DNA of 64,000 nucleotides from assembly GCA_000507305.1 (NCBI GenBank), contig DF240035.1, positions 1-64,000 on the forward strand, written 5' to 3'. Positions 1 to 36,300 of the stretch are shown piece by piece. The position numbers and the translations under genes are program-made. The stretch's first letter is position 1; every line of letters begins with the position of its first letter. Below the pieces are notes generated by a model. The model was given only the letters and a program-made list of their open reading frames with translations, was not told the origin of the DNA and searched no databases. This stretch comes from Breviolum minutum Mf 1.05b.01. Taxonomy: Eukaryota; Sar; Dinophyceae; Suessiales; Symbiodiniaceae.

Positions 1-2562
1 ATCAGATATATGATAATCGTATAATAATGTAAACTAAATAACCAGAGGTGTGTGTCAATACTGTTGGTGCTTCATAGAGAAATCCTGGCGGAAAAGAAGA
101 AAAAACTCTGATTCGTCAAGATTGCCTTAGTCAACATCCCATGACTTACCCACAAGTTCTATACAGACAGCATCGCAAATTTATATATACATCCCACAAG
201 GCGGGCCCCTACCAGTTGTAAATAAAGTTATAACCCCTAAAAATGGCCTTATTAACTGGGGTTATTACCCTACTTATAGGGGCCCCATAACTCCACTTAC
301 AACTGATTGTTGGGGCCCACCTTGCAGGTGCTTTCGCATGGGATCTGCTTAGGGATCAGCATGGGAAATCCCAAACTCTACACTGCTGACGCGTCTCCGA
401 AATAGTATCAAACCGCTAAAATATAGGAGTACCATGGTTCTGTGAACACTGCTGGGATCAAAAGGTGAAGTAATAAACTTCCAAACTCTTAAACACTCGA
501 ATACGAAACGCTATTCTCGCCGGAATTAACACCCAGTCCGTTTCCATGGTTAGGAATCAGGAAGATGATGTTCCTTTGCCATAGGTGAGAGTGTACATGT
601 TCAAACTTTCTCGAAATTGAACATCCCTGCTTTTTCACGGCCTTTTTCAACATCTTTCAGCTAATGGTAAATTGGTGGTTTGGGGCCCGGAGGTTTGGAT
701 TCCTGGGATCCCCTTATGATTTAAAAAAAACATACTACTTAGAAATACCCCTAGATTTCCAAAGGAATCGGGCCCTAAACCACCAATTTGCCATTAGTTG
801 AATCTTGCAGATGGTGAAATAATTCTCTTCAGCAATTACCTTCGTTAAGACCAAGCCAATCAGCCCCCTGATGTTCCGATCCTGAAAAAAATGTCTTCCT
901 TTCCGCCCACTTGGAGGATCATCCCAGGACTTGTAAGTGGTTAGGATCACTCCCATTTATAAACCATTTCGGTGATTTGGAAGGGGTATCCTTAGGGGAC
1001 GAAAACAACACCATGGTTATCAACCACGTATCCAAGTCCTGGGATATTATCCAAGCACGGTACCACCAGCCAAGCTGCGTCCCTTCAAGGGTTGCTGCGT
1101 AAGCATCTTAGCGTTCAGCATTTCCAAGGTCCCGAAAAAATCCAAAGGACCAAAAGTTGGTCGTCTCATTCTGGGCAATTTTATTATAAGTCCTCTCTAC
1201 CTGATTGTTTCGGCCATATTTGGGGGGATTCAATTGTTAAACCACCATTTGGGGTGACCAACCGGCGGGAAAGGTCGTTGTAAATTGCCCAGCATCTCAA
1301 TTGCATGAAGGGACAAAGAGGTCACTTGGCACACTTCTTTTGGGTGGGGCTTTTTTTTTTCGAAAGCCTTTCGAAAAAAAAAAACACCCAACAAAACTGT
1401 CAACTTGCTGACCATCTTTTTTTCTTGGCCTGTATCTTTGGGCAACTTTTTAAAAAAATGGGCATCTTCGAATTTTTGGAGCCTGTTGGTGCCAACGAAA
1501 TCTTCACCTATCAACGTCTCCCACACAAATTTTTGTCCACCTCTTTGTATCACTCACATTCATCCAAAACAAATACTTCTTCAAAAAAACTGCTTGATGC
1601 TCAAATCTCCTCTTGTTGCGACCCTTTGCTCGTCATTTAGTAGGGAAAATGATCATCCATTATTCATTTGCTCAGCACGATAAGCACAGCCCAGAAAACA
1701 AATGCAATCACTTTCGGGATACCCTCCCTGAAACTAACATAGCCATGGAAATCCACCATTTTGATGGTATTTACCAAGAAAGATAGAGATTTTCATGGGC
1801 TATTTTAGTTTCAGGGAGGGTACTTGACGTTAACTATCCACTCTTTTTGTTGCTTCGATTTCAAGATCTGAGAATCAAATTGAGATTTTTACCCCAAATT
1901 TCTTGGATCAACTTTCTTGTCCAAAATTTCCAAAAATTTCTGGAGATGGAGCGAAGATGAGATGTTTGAAGCTAGAAAATTCGGGATTTTTCCCAACACA
2001 CAAATCGAAGGATTGGCTTTGGTTCTTAACAAAAATCCTTGTGCTGAGCTTGATGATTTTGTCGTTTTTCAGATGTGTGTCTGTGTGTATTATGAGAACG
2101 TGAATTGATCAACGGCACAAAAGTTGAGGAAACTTTTGAGGAAGGATTTCTAGTTGGCGGTTGAACCAACCCCTCTGAAAAATATGCTCGTCAAATTGGG
2201 TTCATCTTCCCCGAATTTCGGGATGAAAATAAAGAATATTTGAAACGAAATCTTTTCTAAAACAGAAACTGACACCACCCGGCTGGAAAAATATGCAACC
2301 CTCAAATTGGGTTCATCTTCCCCAAATTTCGGGATGAAAAAAATCCAAAAATATTTGAGTTAGCAGTTAGCACCACCCAGAAACATGATGGGGTTTTTTT
2401 TCGAACAGACAAATCCAAGAAGCATTGTATCCACCTTGTCGGTGCCTCCCTGGTGCTCTGGAATGGATTTTGTCCTCGTTGCACCCAAAGATTTGGTTGG
2501 TTTTTTTTTGGTTCAGATCAAAACATGATGCTGAATATATGACAGACATGGTAGAAATGCGG

Positions 2563-2572
2563 ATGGTGATGT

Positions 2573-2646
<74 letters not shown>

Positions 2647-2680
2647 CTGATGCTGATGCTGATGCTGATGCTGATGCTGG

Positions 2681-2733
<53 letters not shown>
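2563..2733. repeat. (GAT/GCT)n microsatellite
   Basis: About 170 bp of ATG/TGA/GAT triplets, with a central block of GCT variants. Open in several frames on both strands only because of its period. Confidence 0.95.
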
Positions 2734-4220
2734 CACGATGACGATGCACGATGATTCAACAAATATTCAAATATCACAACGATTCAATGATGGATATGCT
2801 TTCGCCTGGTTGGAGCTTCTGATATCTGCATACAACACCAACTTGCATATGAACAGTGGGGCAAAAATAATTTCTGTTTTTGACTATCATTTACATTGAC
2901 CTTAATATAGATGTGAAACAGTTTATGTATGCAAAATATACTATGTGTTGTATTATACATTCGTATACTTATATACATGTTAAGACACTCTCACACATTC
3001 GTCTCGTTTCAATAATGAAGTGAGACCGGTTACCGGGCAGGCAGGTTGTCTGCGGGCCAGGTAACCAAAAAACTCTTAATACAATATATGTTGTCTATAT
3101 CATCTCCCTACCATGATTGTAAGCCACATATATTAATGTGAAATCACTTCCCTTAAAAAAAAGGCAACATGCCAAGTTGTTTCATGTGTGTGGCGCTGTT
3201 GTTTCCCTACAAGTGCTGAAGATCCATCCCATCCATCTCAATGGGATCCAACTTCTCAGAATTTGTTGGATCCAAATTTCATCATCCAAGTGGCTCGAAC
3301 CATGTGGCAAAGTTTGATGATGTACCTGGGAGACTGTGACTACTTGGTGGGTTTTGGGGTTCCAACCCATTTGGAAAAATATGCCAAAAGGCATCGTCAG
3401 ATTGGATCATCTCCCCACAAAGGATGAGAATAAAAATGTTTGAAAGCAGAACCTAGGAGAACGTTCATCACTTTTTTGTTGCCGAATTCCCCTACTGGAC
3501 CAACGTTTTTTTTGTCCTTGATTTTTTGAAGAGACACTTTTTCCCCAAAAAAAACACTCGCTTGAATTATAACCCAGCTTTTTTACTCCAGTTTGTTGGA
3601 CTGTGAAAGAGAACTTTCTCAAAAAAGAAAAAAGAAGGGCGACGACAACCGTCTGAAGTGATTTTTGTCTAACTACGACGTTTCTGGTCACCATCAAGGG
3701 GACCAGCTAGTCGTGAACCTCAACACCCTCAAACCAACCAGTCCCAAAATGCATCTCGAATTCTGAAATCCTAGACCCTGAAACACTTCGAAACGTTTCA
3801 AATCTTCCGGTGTTTTCAGAGCCATTTGTAGGTGTTCAAAATACTGGACTGGTGGAGAAAACTTTTTGGATCTTGTCCAGATACCTCACAAAGCAATGGG
3901 ATTTTGGATTTGAAACCAAAAAAGGCCCCTAAACTCCAAAATGCAAACTTCATTCTGGATGCCTCAACAGGGCCTGCTTCATGGAGAAGAAATTCCAGCT
4001 AAAAACCAGTTGATATTAGAAAAATATTCACATGTTTTATTGGACTTTAGATCTTATGCATTTGTATATATGCATTTGTATATAAAGAAATGTATATGGC
4101 AGCGCCCCTTCCAAATATATCTAAAGGTTTTTTAGGTCATGGTGGATGCACTGACCATATATAAAAGCTACAGTAAGAACCAGTTGATATTAGGAATATA
4201 TCCTATGATTTACTCAACCA

Positions 4221-4346
4221 ATGGTAAATTGGTGGTTTGGGTTGGTGGTTTGGATTCCTGGGATCCCCTTTTGAAAGGGATTGTTACTTAGGGGTACCCC
4301 TAGAATCCCAAACCACCAACCCAAACCACCAATTTACCATTAGCTG
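4221..4346. mobile_element. Inverted-repeat element family F (AATGGTAAATTGGTGGTTTGG)
   Basis: Long perfect ends of about 45 bp: AATGGTAAATTGGTGGTTTG and its inverse around GGATCCCC and GGGGTACCCC. Copies: about 662-798 and 9976-10104, the latter just downstream of the large rpoB exon. Confidence 0.75.
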
Positions 4347-4464
4347 ATTTACAGGATTTTGTACTTAATATACATAGGTTACATAGGTGCATATATAATA
4401 TATCAAACCCCTTCCCCTGGATTTCTTTCCTGAAATTTGCGCATTCGCTCCCGAGCTGCGACAC

Positions 4465-25909
<21,445 letters not shown>

Positions 25910-27271
25910 CTGTGAAAAAAAAACATCTATTAAGTTCGGATCTACGAAAAAAATCCCTTTAAGGGCAAGGTTACAACAAAAAATCGTTGAGGGAAGTTGG
26001 CTCGGTTTGAACCCCTTGCGTTTTTTTCAATGACACAAAGATATCTTGATACCGCTGAATGCCCCCACAAAAGTTGGGGGTACATCCATTCACGACTCAA
26101 TCATGTGATAAATCATGTTTTGAAAAAAAATATATGATTGAGTGTCCATCATAGTTTTTAACCAAGCTTGTGCACATATGTCTTTTCTCAAGTGCTACTT
26201 CTTCAAAATCAGAATCACCAAATTTGGGGCTTAGAACAATTTTGAACATCGCCTAACGATTTCATAATGCGCACCAGTCATATCAACCTCCTGGTGACCT
26301 GCCCCGTAAATGGCAAAACCCACCATTTTGGGTGTTGGTCCCTTCTTCCAAAAACCCAGGGACCAACATCTCTTCAAAACCAGGTCACATCCTCTCCACT
26401 AGAAGTTCCGTGCAAAACCTCCGCCCCTGGCGGCGTTGCAAAATGTGGGCGGCGATCTCCTAATCTTCCTTCGGATCCCAGGTGTTCTAACTGGTGGTGG
26501 TGGTGTTTTTGTCACTGCGCATTTGAAAAATATACGCAAGTCAAATTGGTGTTCCTTTGACTAAGTTTCGGGGCTAAGATTAATCCACAATCTAAAAATT
26601 CCATGTTATGTTTCATAATCCCTGTTGTTGGATGCTATTCTTGGGTGAAATCCTGAAATCAAGCATTCTTCAAACTCTATCTATGAAACAACCATTTCTA
26701 TTTAAATTTGATTTGGAATCATCTGAATTCAATACAACTAGTTGGTAAAGTGGTATTCTTTGAGGGCTTCCGGACTTACATCACATAAAATCAACGCAAC
26801 CAACTGGCCATGTGCTCTTAGAAACTTCCCAGTAACAGTGGCAAGTGAAGATTTATAGGGATCCCCTGCCAAACATATAAGAATCCTGGTGGTGACTGTT
26901 ACTAGGAGGGGGCCACACCCAAAATATGTATATAACTAATATATGTATATACGTTTAAAGCTGGAGTTTGGGAAATCTTTAAGGAGTCAAAAATCAAAAA
27001 ATTACTTGACGACAAGCAACAGTTCTTTTTTGGTAGAGTGACTTATAGGTGAATCTGACTAGATGCTGGGTGCAATCGTGTTGAAAGACATCCTCATCAA
27101 AGTAGAAAAACATGTTGCACCTCCTGCGGATTTTTTAAAAAATGAAAAAAAACACTTAAAAGCCGCCCATTCCCCCTATACATCAAACAAATACAGGTGT
27201 TCTTCCGCAAATTTTTTGGGGCAGCTGGACACCTTCAAAAATTCGATCCACCTCCCAGGACACGTTTCCAC

Positions 27272-30200
27272 CGTTTCAAAACCCGCCTGTGAGAGTGAAG
27301 GCAGTAGTGCTTCCAAAGGCACGGCACAAATGCCATCCTCTACATTCTCGGCCTCAATGCCTCGTTGTAGAGCTTCCTCCTTGTTTTGGAATCAAAGCTG
27401 TGTTTACAGAAGTGCCCCTGGTTGTTTTTGTTGGGGAAGGGGAAGGGTAGGTTTTAAATAAAGGACTTTCTAACAGGTTGGAAGAGATTGAAATTTTGGT
27501 GTTGAAATTTGTCCAAATGTTGGGGAGCAGGAAGAAACAATCAATTTGTTTTTGTTGCACCCCCCAAAAAAAACTCACCAAATTAAGAGGCTTTTGGAAG
27601 AACTCCTTTCCTTACTCGATGGCTTTTTTTGGATGCCATCTTTTGGGCTCAGGATTTCTTCACCGAAAAAAGATTCAGATTCACCAACCTCAACAAAGGT
27701 AAAAGTGAAGAGCTTTTCCGGGAGCAAAAATTTTTGAAGTTTCATGAAAATTGGGTGGCTTTTGGTGTCACGGTGTACGGCATTCATTTGCCTTTACAAA
27801 TCCGTTGTTGTTTTTTTGAAAAAAAAACAACTCTCTTTGTTGAAGGGTCCAACGAGGTCAATGATTTTTATTTGAAGAATTTTCCAGTCCTTTTTGAGGC
27901 ATGCTGAACATTTATAATCTATGTATATATATATATATACAGTATATAGATATCTATAAATTTGTTCGATGTTTCTGTATCACAATTGCTGTGAATTTCA
28001 ACACTTTTCACACAACTCTAATAATCTTCTTTGGGATCCATCTGGATCCATAAAGCCTCATTGATTCAGGTAGTTTTAAAACCCCAGAGAATTAGGTCAC
28101 TGGCGCCCTCATCGTCAGTAATTTTAACCTTATATACCTGGCAATTCTGCTGGTGACCTTTTTTGGATAATTAAGTGGCCCTTTGGAAGGGTTAAGTGAC
28201 CTACTAGCGGATAAAAAGGTCCAACTTTCCTGTATATCAGAGACATTTTTCACAGGACCTTGACAGAAGGAAGACGGCTTCCTTCATATCGGTCACCAAA
28301 ATCATGCAATACTTGGGATGGTTCAAAGCATTCCTGCAATTGACGGGAATTAAATCATATTATTCAACTGGTGCAATAAGACTCTTTTCCGCGCCACAAA
28401 AACTATGAAAAATCATCGGCCACCCCACCCCTGAAAAAAAAACGGACCCATCCCATGTCTGAACAAAATTCTCTGATTCTAAGGCAACTTTGTGTGTGTG
28501 ACATGTCGATTCATCTTCATCCCAAAAACCGGGGAAAAGTCCTCTGAGATGAGCAATAAGCTGTCATCGGTGAGTTTCACATGATCTTGCATCTTCTCCA
28601 GTTCTTTGCCGAACAAGTGCCTTTCCACACACAAAAAAATAATTAAAAATCCCTGCGAAAAGGTGAGGTGCTGGTTGGTGGTTTTTCTCCACCCATTTGA
28701 AACATGTTATGCTCGTCGAATTGGATCATCTCCCTAGAAATCCACCTACCAGGTGAATTTAAGCCGTGACTTTCTTGATCCCCAAACGTTGGAGGTCACC
28801 AACAACCAACCAACCTTTCCAAAAGGTCACGTGAACTCACCATCCCAAAAAGCACCTGGCAACGAAGGGTTAACCAGTGATTTCTAGCACCACGAGTTTG
28901 CCACAATTCTTACCCCCAAATGATGGGACAAAAAGCCTTACCTGGAACCCCACACAACCATCGATAAACGGTTGGCTATCAATTGGATGATGAACCAAAT
29001 CTTTACATACCCATATGCGAACCATGAGACCATTGTATATTTCCCTACATGAATGGTTGGGTTGTTATGGGTTTTCATGTACTGTAGGTAGATCGGTAGA
29101 CAAAAACAATCGTCCCATGGTGAGCATGTGGGATAGGAACTGGTTGTTTAACTAACCATTTCCCATCCATTTTGCCAACTGGTGGGCTTTGAGCTTCATG
29201 AAGTTGGTTTTGTACCGGACCTTTTGGGGGTGGTGAAGCTTATGAAATATGTCCTATTCCATCAGGCTTACTTCTGGATATGTAATATGGGAAGTCTATG
29301 ACTCCAAACTTTCTACCATTTTCACACACTTCCCACCCCAAGTGTCGACTCATGTCATTTCTTAGAAGAAAAAAAACGGACAGCTGGAACCTCATGAAGT
29401 AGAGGAAGGAATCGCGATGCCCTTGCAGCAAGTGCACGGCTTTTTGGTGTCCTTCAGCCTCATCAAATTGCTCATCTTTCGGCAAGTCTTCGGGCAAACC
29501 AACCTGTCGACCAACCACCAGGATGCGCCCAGGAAAATCCAACGAAATTTCATGGGTGTTTTGGTCCCACTGATAGCCGAGACAGCTAAGGAAGTATATA
29601 AAACCTTCGAAAAACACAATGAGCCCAAAAAAAAATGAACAACACAAGAGTGGAAAGATCAAATTTCTACATCATATTCATCATTTATTCACATCTCTTT
29701 TTTGGAACCATTTTTTCCACGGGTTTTTCATGCTTTTCCCACTCCAGCCTTGTGATACCACGTATTTTTGATCAAATGTCGCGTAGGCAATGCCTTCCGC
29801 AGCGCTTTCTTCCGGCAGCAAGCGGCGAAGCAGCCGGCTGCAGCCACTGTCGTGGGAAGGTTCAAAACACCCCAAGCCAAACGCAGTGAAGCCCTGCAGT
29901 GCGTCAAAGCTTCATGTGTTTCCGCAACTTTTTTTGGGACTCAAGGAGAAAAAAACGAAAGGAATGAAAAATGAGTGGATGTAAATCTGGGCATAATGAA
30001 CCTATAATTTCTGAACCTGAATGTTTCGGGGACTTTGTGGGGATTAACTTACGAAACCACCATTATAATTTGCCCAGATGTAAATGCAAAAATTCACGCT
30101 TCTTTGAGAGTGTCTCCAACATTTGCAGCTTTCAAAATTTCACGGTCCTGGCAATTCATAGTGACCTTTTGGGATGGTTAAGTGACCCTTCGGAAAGGTT

Positions 30201-30303
30201 TTTTGTGAAAACTTTACTAGGGTATCAAAAGGTCACTTTGAATCACCCGGGTGTCAAACTTTTGGCTGTGCATTTTTTGGAAGATTCTCTGCAATGTAGA
30301 ATC
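27272..30303 (-). CDS. Exon cluster of the unrecognised gene next to rpoB
   Basis: Six exons (30260-30303, 29759-29893, 29391-29503, 28530-28620, 28259-28333, 27272-27379) join in phase with GT donors. Pieces include FYIAENLPKN, CSRLLRRLLPEESAAEG, LPEDLPKDEQFDEAEGHQKA, ELEKMQDHVKLTDDS and EALQRGIEAENVEDG. It is acidic, rich in helix formers, and has no Cys motif. The following exon at 25770-25909 continues in phase 0. This could be a lineage-specific N-terminal extension of the beta subunit that also contains the plastid-targeting leader further upstream, or the C-terminal half of another protein. Confidence 0.55.
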
Positions 30304-33300
30304 CTTTGAGCGACAGTACAGGTTGCAGAAACACTCGCAATTACCATTAAACAAAAAAAAAGGTGCTCTCCTGTGAAGATCAAGTCATCATACGGACTTT
30401 TGAATTCAGGGCATTTTGTTTCCAAAAATATGTGTTCATCAAAATCCCTACTTTCTTGCTATGGAAAAAACGGAGGAAACCCTGGTCTCCCCAAAATGTG
30501 CTTATCTTTTAAAACCAATGTGTTGCCTCCCCCCCAAAAAAATGGATGAGATTCCCTTCGGAATCCCAGCGAATACAAACACCATTTGTTTCCATGCATT
30601 AGGGGATAGTCGTCCACCTAATAGTAGGGGTTTAAGTACCCATTATAAGGATAACCCCGCCGAAAACCCTGAGCCTCGCATGTTTTACGCGCTGTCGTGC
30701 TTCTGACTGACCAAGATGACGATGTGGACGACTTTGATAGCCACATGGCGCCAACATGGCAGATCACAAAAAAGCGTGTTCCAAAGTGTCAGGTCTGATC
30801 TTTCAATTCTTAGCTAGGCTCCTTTCTGAAAATCATTGCTTTTCTTCACTCTTTTATTTGTCTTTCACCAAAAAAAAAAAGTTGACTTAGAATTCTTGTC
30901 TCAGCTGAGTTGCAAACTTGGTGAGCAAAAAGTCTTTGGGGTTGAAACTTCCCACACCAAAAACAAAAACACAAGCTTTCATCCATCACCTTCCAGACGA
31001 TGGTAAGCTGTTAGGATGTAGGATCTCACTCCCCCGTACTATTCCAAAGGAAAAGATTTTCCGGAAAGAACGTTGAAAAAACCGTTGAAAAACGATACCT
31101 TGCCTTGTGGGAAAAACACGTGTTCCCCCCTTTTTTTAATGTGCGCGAAGTGCTACAGCATCTTTTCTTTTGCGACAGAAAATGAATCTAAACTTTGTTG
31201 AACCTCAAAATCAGCGGTTAGTTAAAGGTGACAAAAGCCTTTTTTGAGAACAACAAATTGAACAAAACAAAAGACTGATGATGTTGATTGTAATGATAAT
31301 GATAGTGATAATCACGATGATCATGATAATAATGATACTTATGATAATAATCAATAATAGTGATAATAATGACTGTTATAATGATAATGGTGATAGTCAT
31401 TACCAATAATACCTAGCAATACCCAATCATATTAATATATTAAGTCTTCCAGCACTCTGTCCAATTCCACCCCAGTTGCGCTACATCAACCTGAAAAACA
31501 AAACATAGCATGACTTTGCCAACAAAGAAAAACGCCTAAAAGAAAACATCAAGTTGAGTCAGGAAACCCATTGAAACATTGGGGAATCCTCCCCAACTTG
31601 TTTAAACCTCACACAAAAAAAACAAAAAAAAACATTGAGACATCCATCTGTGTTGAAATTTCATGATTTTGCCGTGGATCCATCATCTTTCTTGTTTTTT
31701 TTAATCTACGAAGCCGTCACCCATCCTCCAGTATCTGCGCCAAGTTCGCCGAGATCTCCTCCTGAGTAACTTTCACCTTGGAAGCACAAGGAAAAACTTC
31801 GACCCTGCAAGGGTCGGCCCCCAAAAAGCTGATCGTCAAAAACACCCCCGAAAACTCACTAACATGACGGACGTTGGAAAGATTACCATGTTTTTTTTTG
31901 GGAACGACTCGACATTAATTAAAGGGTTCATTTTCTATTGTCATAGTTACCACCTAGTCCAACCCCTATACAGCAAGTAGGGTGAATTAACCTCAGTGAA
32001 ACCCGCTTTTTTCGCCCATTTCTGCAGATGATATTTTTTGGCATTTTTTTGAAGCAGTTCACTATGGGCTATCGACAATCATGTAGATATGCTTATGTGT
32101 GTGTGTAGAAATGATCTGCTCTATGTATGGTTCAAAAAAAAAAGCGTGTGTGTGTGTGTGTGCCAAAGCACAGAGAGACCTAGTTTGGTGTCTTCCAATG
32201 GTTAGCATCTAAGCTCTCATCACACAACTAGGTTTAACTCAGTTGCAGCCTATATTGCATCATGTAAATTGACACATTTTCCCTGGCAAAGCATCTGTCT
32301 TTGTGGTACTCGTATGGAAGCACCCACTGGAATGGTTGATAGATTGTATTGTCTTGCGTATTACTGCGTTGATTGGCCAGAAAAACTTGGCTGACTTTGA
32401 CATATCCGAATTATAGTTGTAGTATATCGACCAAATGTTATTACCAATCATATATGATATCACTCTAGTTGTTTATTTTTGGAAGGGTATAGGAAAAGAT
32501 ACCGGACCAACGGACCGCGCACCTGCACCCTTCTTCGCTTCAAAGAGTTGTTTCCGCCCACGGCAACACCTGGTGCAGGTTGAGACTTTCTTGGGGAAGT
32601 CAGATTTTTGGGGGAAAGAATCTTCCCCGAAAATCTTGTGGAAAAAGCTCTGCATTTTGGAAATGTTGGCAGTAAGTTCTCAAGCAAAAAAAAATCATTG
32701 GTTGAGATTTTGGTTGATTTTTTTTTGGGGGAATGGCGGAGATGTTTGGAAGTTGGGGTAAGTTCTGAAGATCTCCTCAAAAATTCTCAGAGAACTAACC
32801 ATGACTCCGAAGGAATTAGCACATCTTTCAAAGATACCGACCTTGACTCCACTTTTCATGTTTGAAGTCGGGTCAAATGAAAACCTGATAACCTGATAAC
32901 CTTAACACGACCCAACAAGTCAAAAACGTCCCCTGAAAAATCCCATCAGCGGTTTAGCTTTTGAATTTAGAGGTGACCAGATTTCTCCGATTCTTTGCCG
33001 TTTTAAGTGTTGCCCCAAAAAAAAAACATCGGACAAAAAATCAGGAAAAAGATATAGATATACACCGGAAAAAAGGGACTTTAAAACTTTATCACACACA
33101 AACTGGAGACGTAGGTCCCTTAAGCTGGTGATTTCGACCTACCCGGCAACCTGTGGAAGCTTCATCTTGACGACGAAGGTTTGGCGCCTCCAAGCTACAC
33201 AGAAAAAACACACCAAGTTTGGTCATGAGCAGGTACTGTTCTAAGATGGTACCGTGGATGTCACAGGAAGCTAGTAAATGGTTAGTTAATGCTTCATAAC

Positions 33301-36300
33301 CCACTTATAAATGGAGTATATTGGGGGTATAACCCACTTACTAACCATACACCAACTTTCTGGGACATCCAAGTACTGTTGATGGCAACCAGAAATCCGG
33401 TTTTTACTCACCCAGTTGAGGTTTTTCTATCCTATTTATTTACATTGGGTTTGGGATACATCCAAACGGTGGTTGTGAACGGGATTTCTGAAGCATCAAC
33501 AGTAGCTTGCAACCAAACCTGCAAAAAAATCTCAGCTCGGAATTTTCACCACCAATCTTCAGCCAACCATCAGGCTGGAAAAATACAGTTTTCACTGTTT
33601 GGAATGTAATGGTTCTGCAGCCATAGCTAAAAGCCTTGGATGAAAGTATTGCGACAGAAATAAGGGGTTTAATAAGGTCTTGTTAAGGAAAACCAATGGT
33701 TGACTTTGGATCATAACCGATCAATCTAGGAATTTGCCAACATACCCCTGGAAGATACCCCATACTCCAAAGCAACAGTTTTACAAAGGATGTTTGTTAC
33801 TTGCGGTTTGGAGATGCCTGATTTCTGCGATGCGTCAAGGTTAGCCATGTTCACAATCACGATTGCGAGCCTTTTTTGGTGAAAAAATTCAAGGGTGATT
33901 GACCCGGGACTTCCAAGGACATGGCACCCCCCTCAATGGTAAGCGCCATACCATTCCCATTTCCCATTTGCCATATCTTTCGGGATTCTGGATTGGGAGT
34001 GGGAAATCCGGGAGATCCCATGTCCCTTAGGGGGATCCCTGAAAATCCCACCGGACAAAATCGACTCTTAAAACTTGAACTGGTTGGTGGTTGAACCAAC
34101 CCATTTGAAAAATATGCTCGTCAAATTGGATCATTTCCCCACTGATCGGGGTGAAAATAAAAAAATGTTTGAGTTGCCACCACCCAGTGAACCTCTTTTT
34201 CCATCTTTTCCAGCTCAAAGGTCTTTGTCAAAAACTGCCAACACGCATCCTCCCGAAGGGCAACATCAACCGGAGGGTGCCACAAAATGAGCACATTAGA
34301 AAAAAAACAAATAGGAAATATATGTATACGCATGTCTACATCTATAAATTAGGTAGTGATTGAAACATTTCAAGCAAAATAGTCAGTCAAAACAAAAAAA
34401 AACTTATCAAAACAGGAAGTAAAACCTAAAAATTGAACATGTTTCAAACACCACCACTTAGCTTTCAACACCTACCCTGGTTGAACAACCAACAACTCAC
34501 GTTTTTTCCCTAATAATTCTTGATTTTGATGATTCACCGGCTACCTTTTACACCCCTCCCAGACGTCCAAAAGTTCGGCTGAAGTGTGGCTTGCATCCAA
34601 ACTAAGACAATGCCAACATCCTCGGGATTTTTTTCCAACAGCTGAGGTTGGCTGTAACGCTTCAGGTGGTGAACTAACATAGCTTGGCTGGAATATCCCA
34701 TTTTCGCTAGGAAATACATCTTCAATCCGGATCCATTCTCCATTTCTATGTTTACCGGAGTGCATGCCTTGTGGTTTTCGTGTTGTTTTTTTCCATCCCC
34801 ATTGAGAAAAAACCATGGGATAAAGATTGGGAAATCATTTCCAAAAATTTGATTAAAAAAACAAAAACACTAAGTTGCCACACCCAATCGTAGTAGACGT
34901 CCTTCTTTCTCTTCCACCTCCTGCCATGAAAGCGTGGAAACCCGACCCAACTTTTTCACATGAATCACGTGTGTTTGTTGGGCATCCTTCACTACTTGGA
35001 GGATCATCCCAGTTAGTAAGTGGTTAGGATCACCCCCATAGCCCATTTGGAAGGGGTCCCATAACCCTACTTCCTTAGGGGACTTACTACAGTAACCATG
35101 GTTATTTAACCATTTACTATAGTCATGGGAGCCCATCCTCCAAGTGGGTTTCAGGGCTTCAGGGCTTCCCCGGCTTCCTGTTGAAGGCATCGGAGCAGTG
35201 GTTGCATCTGGCCATGAGCTCGAATCCACAAACGCACTTCAGGATAGCGAACCTCGGCTTCCAAGAGTGGCCTGGATGGTCGGATTCCTGGAGATGATTC
35301 GCATGGTGCAACAAGAAACCCGTAAGCAACCAACGAAAACCACCCGAAAAAAAACCGAAAACCTCCCAAAAAAACACATGACATGGTTTGGATGTAAAAT
35401 GGTGAAATTTTGTTTGGAGAAGATTAATATGCCCAAAAAACAAATGAAGAGCTTTTTTAAAGAACTATACCGAACTAATAAAGCTCAAAAAAATGGGGAA
35501 AGAAAGAAAGGACACACGAAACTCAATCTGCAAATTGGACGTGTTTTTTTAAAGCTCCATCGCTTAAGAAATCTCAACAAGAAAAAGTTCGCCCAAAAAG
35601 TCGTTTTTGTATCCTCTTGATTTTTTTTGAAACCCTTCCAACGTGCAATCATTGGAAAACAAAATCGAAAAAGTTCACCAAAAAGTCATGTTTGCTTGCT
35701 TCTTGTTTGCTTATGAAACAGATTCCAACATTCAATCATTTCAAAAATATGTATATATATATGTATGATGTATGTATATCTTAGCTCTGGGCCTTGTCCA
35801 AAATCTCCTGCAACCTCCTGGGGATAAAGTCTGGAAGGTTGCACAAAGCCTTTGCCAGGTCATAACTGAACAAAATGAAATCATACTACCTGGAAGTTTA
35901 ACAGTTTCACATGCCCATAGGATCCATGGGACCATTGTATATTTACCTACATGAATGGTTGATTTTCATGGTGAATGTAGGTAAATATACCATAATTACA
36001 TGGATCCTATGTGATATTCCCTGAAAGTGTACCGGGCCCCAAAAGGAAAGGATCGTTTTCCAAGCATCATTTTTCAGGGACGAACTGTTAAACTTCGGGG
36101 GTGTATTACATGTCCTCTGAAGAGGGACTAGTTCAAAAGAAAAATAGTCTCCCAACGATCATTTTTCAATTGACATGTTAGTTTTCGGGGGAAATATTTC
36201 ACCCAAGCAAAATCCTGACATCTTGGGTCAGGAATTGTCCAGGAGGATTCTGCGATCCCGAACTACCTCTTATGACAGAGCCACGATTTAAATGGCTGAT

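Larger units (their letters stand above)
1..4464. other. Repeat-rich stretch, no gene recognised
   Basis: Holds elements of families D, E, F, G, I and J and the GAT microsatellite. If the rpoB donor at 4465 is right, this is (part of) a long rpoB intron. I searched by eye for the conserved C-terminal blocks and did not find them. Confidence 0.6.

Noticed and set aside
2425..2777. ORFs with poly-Met, poly-His, poly-Ser or poly-Ile
   Set aside because: They are translations of the GAT triplet repeat and are open on both strands.
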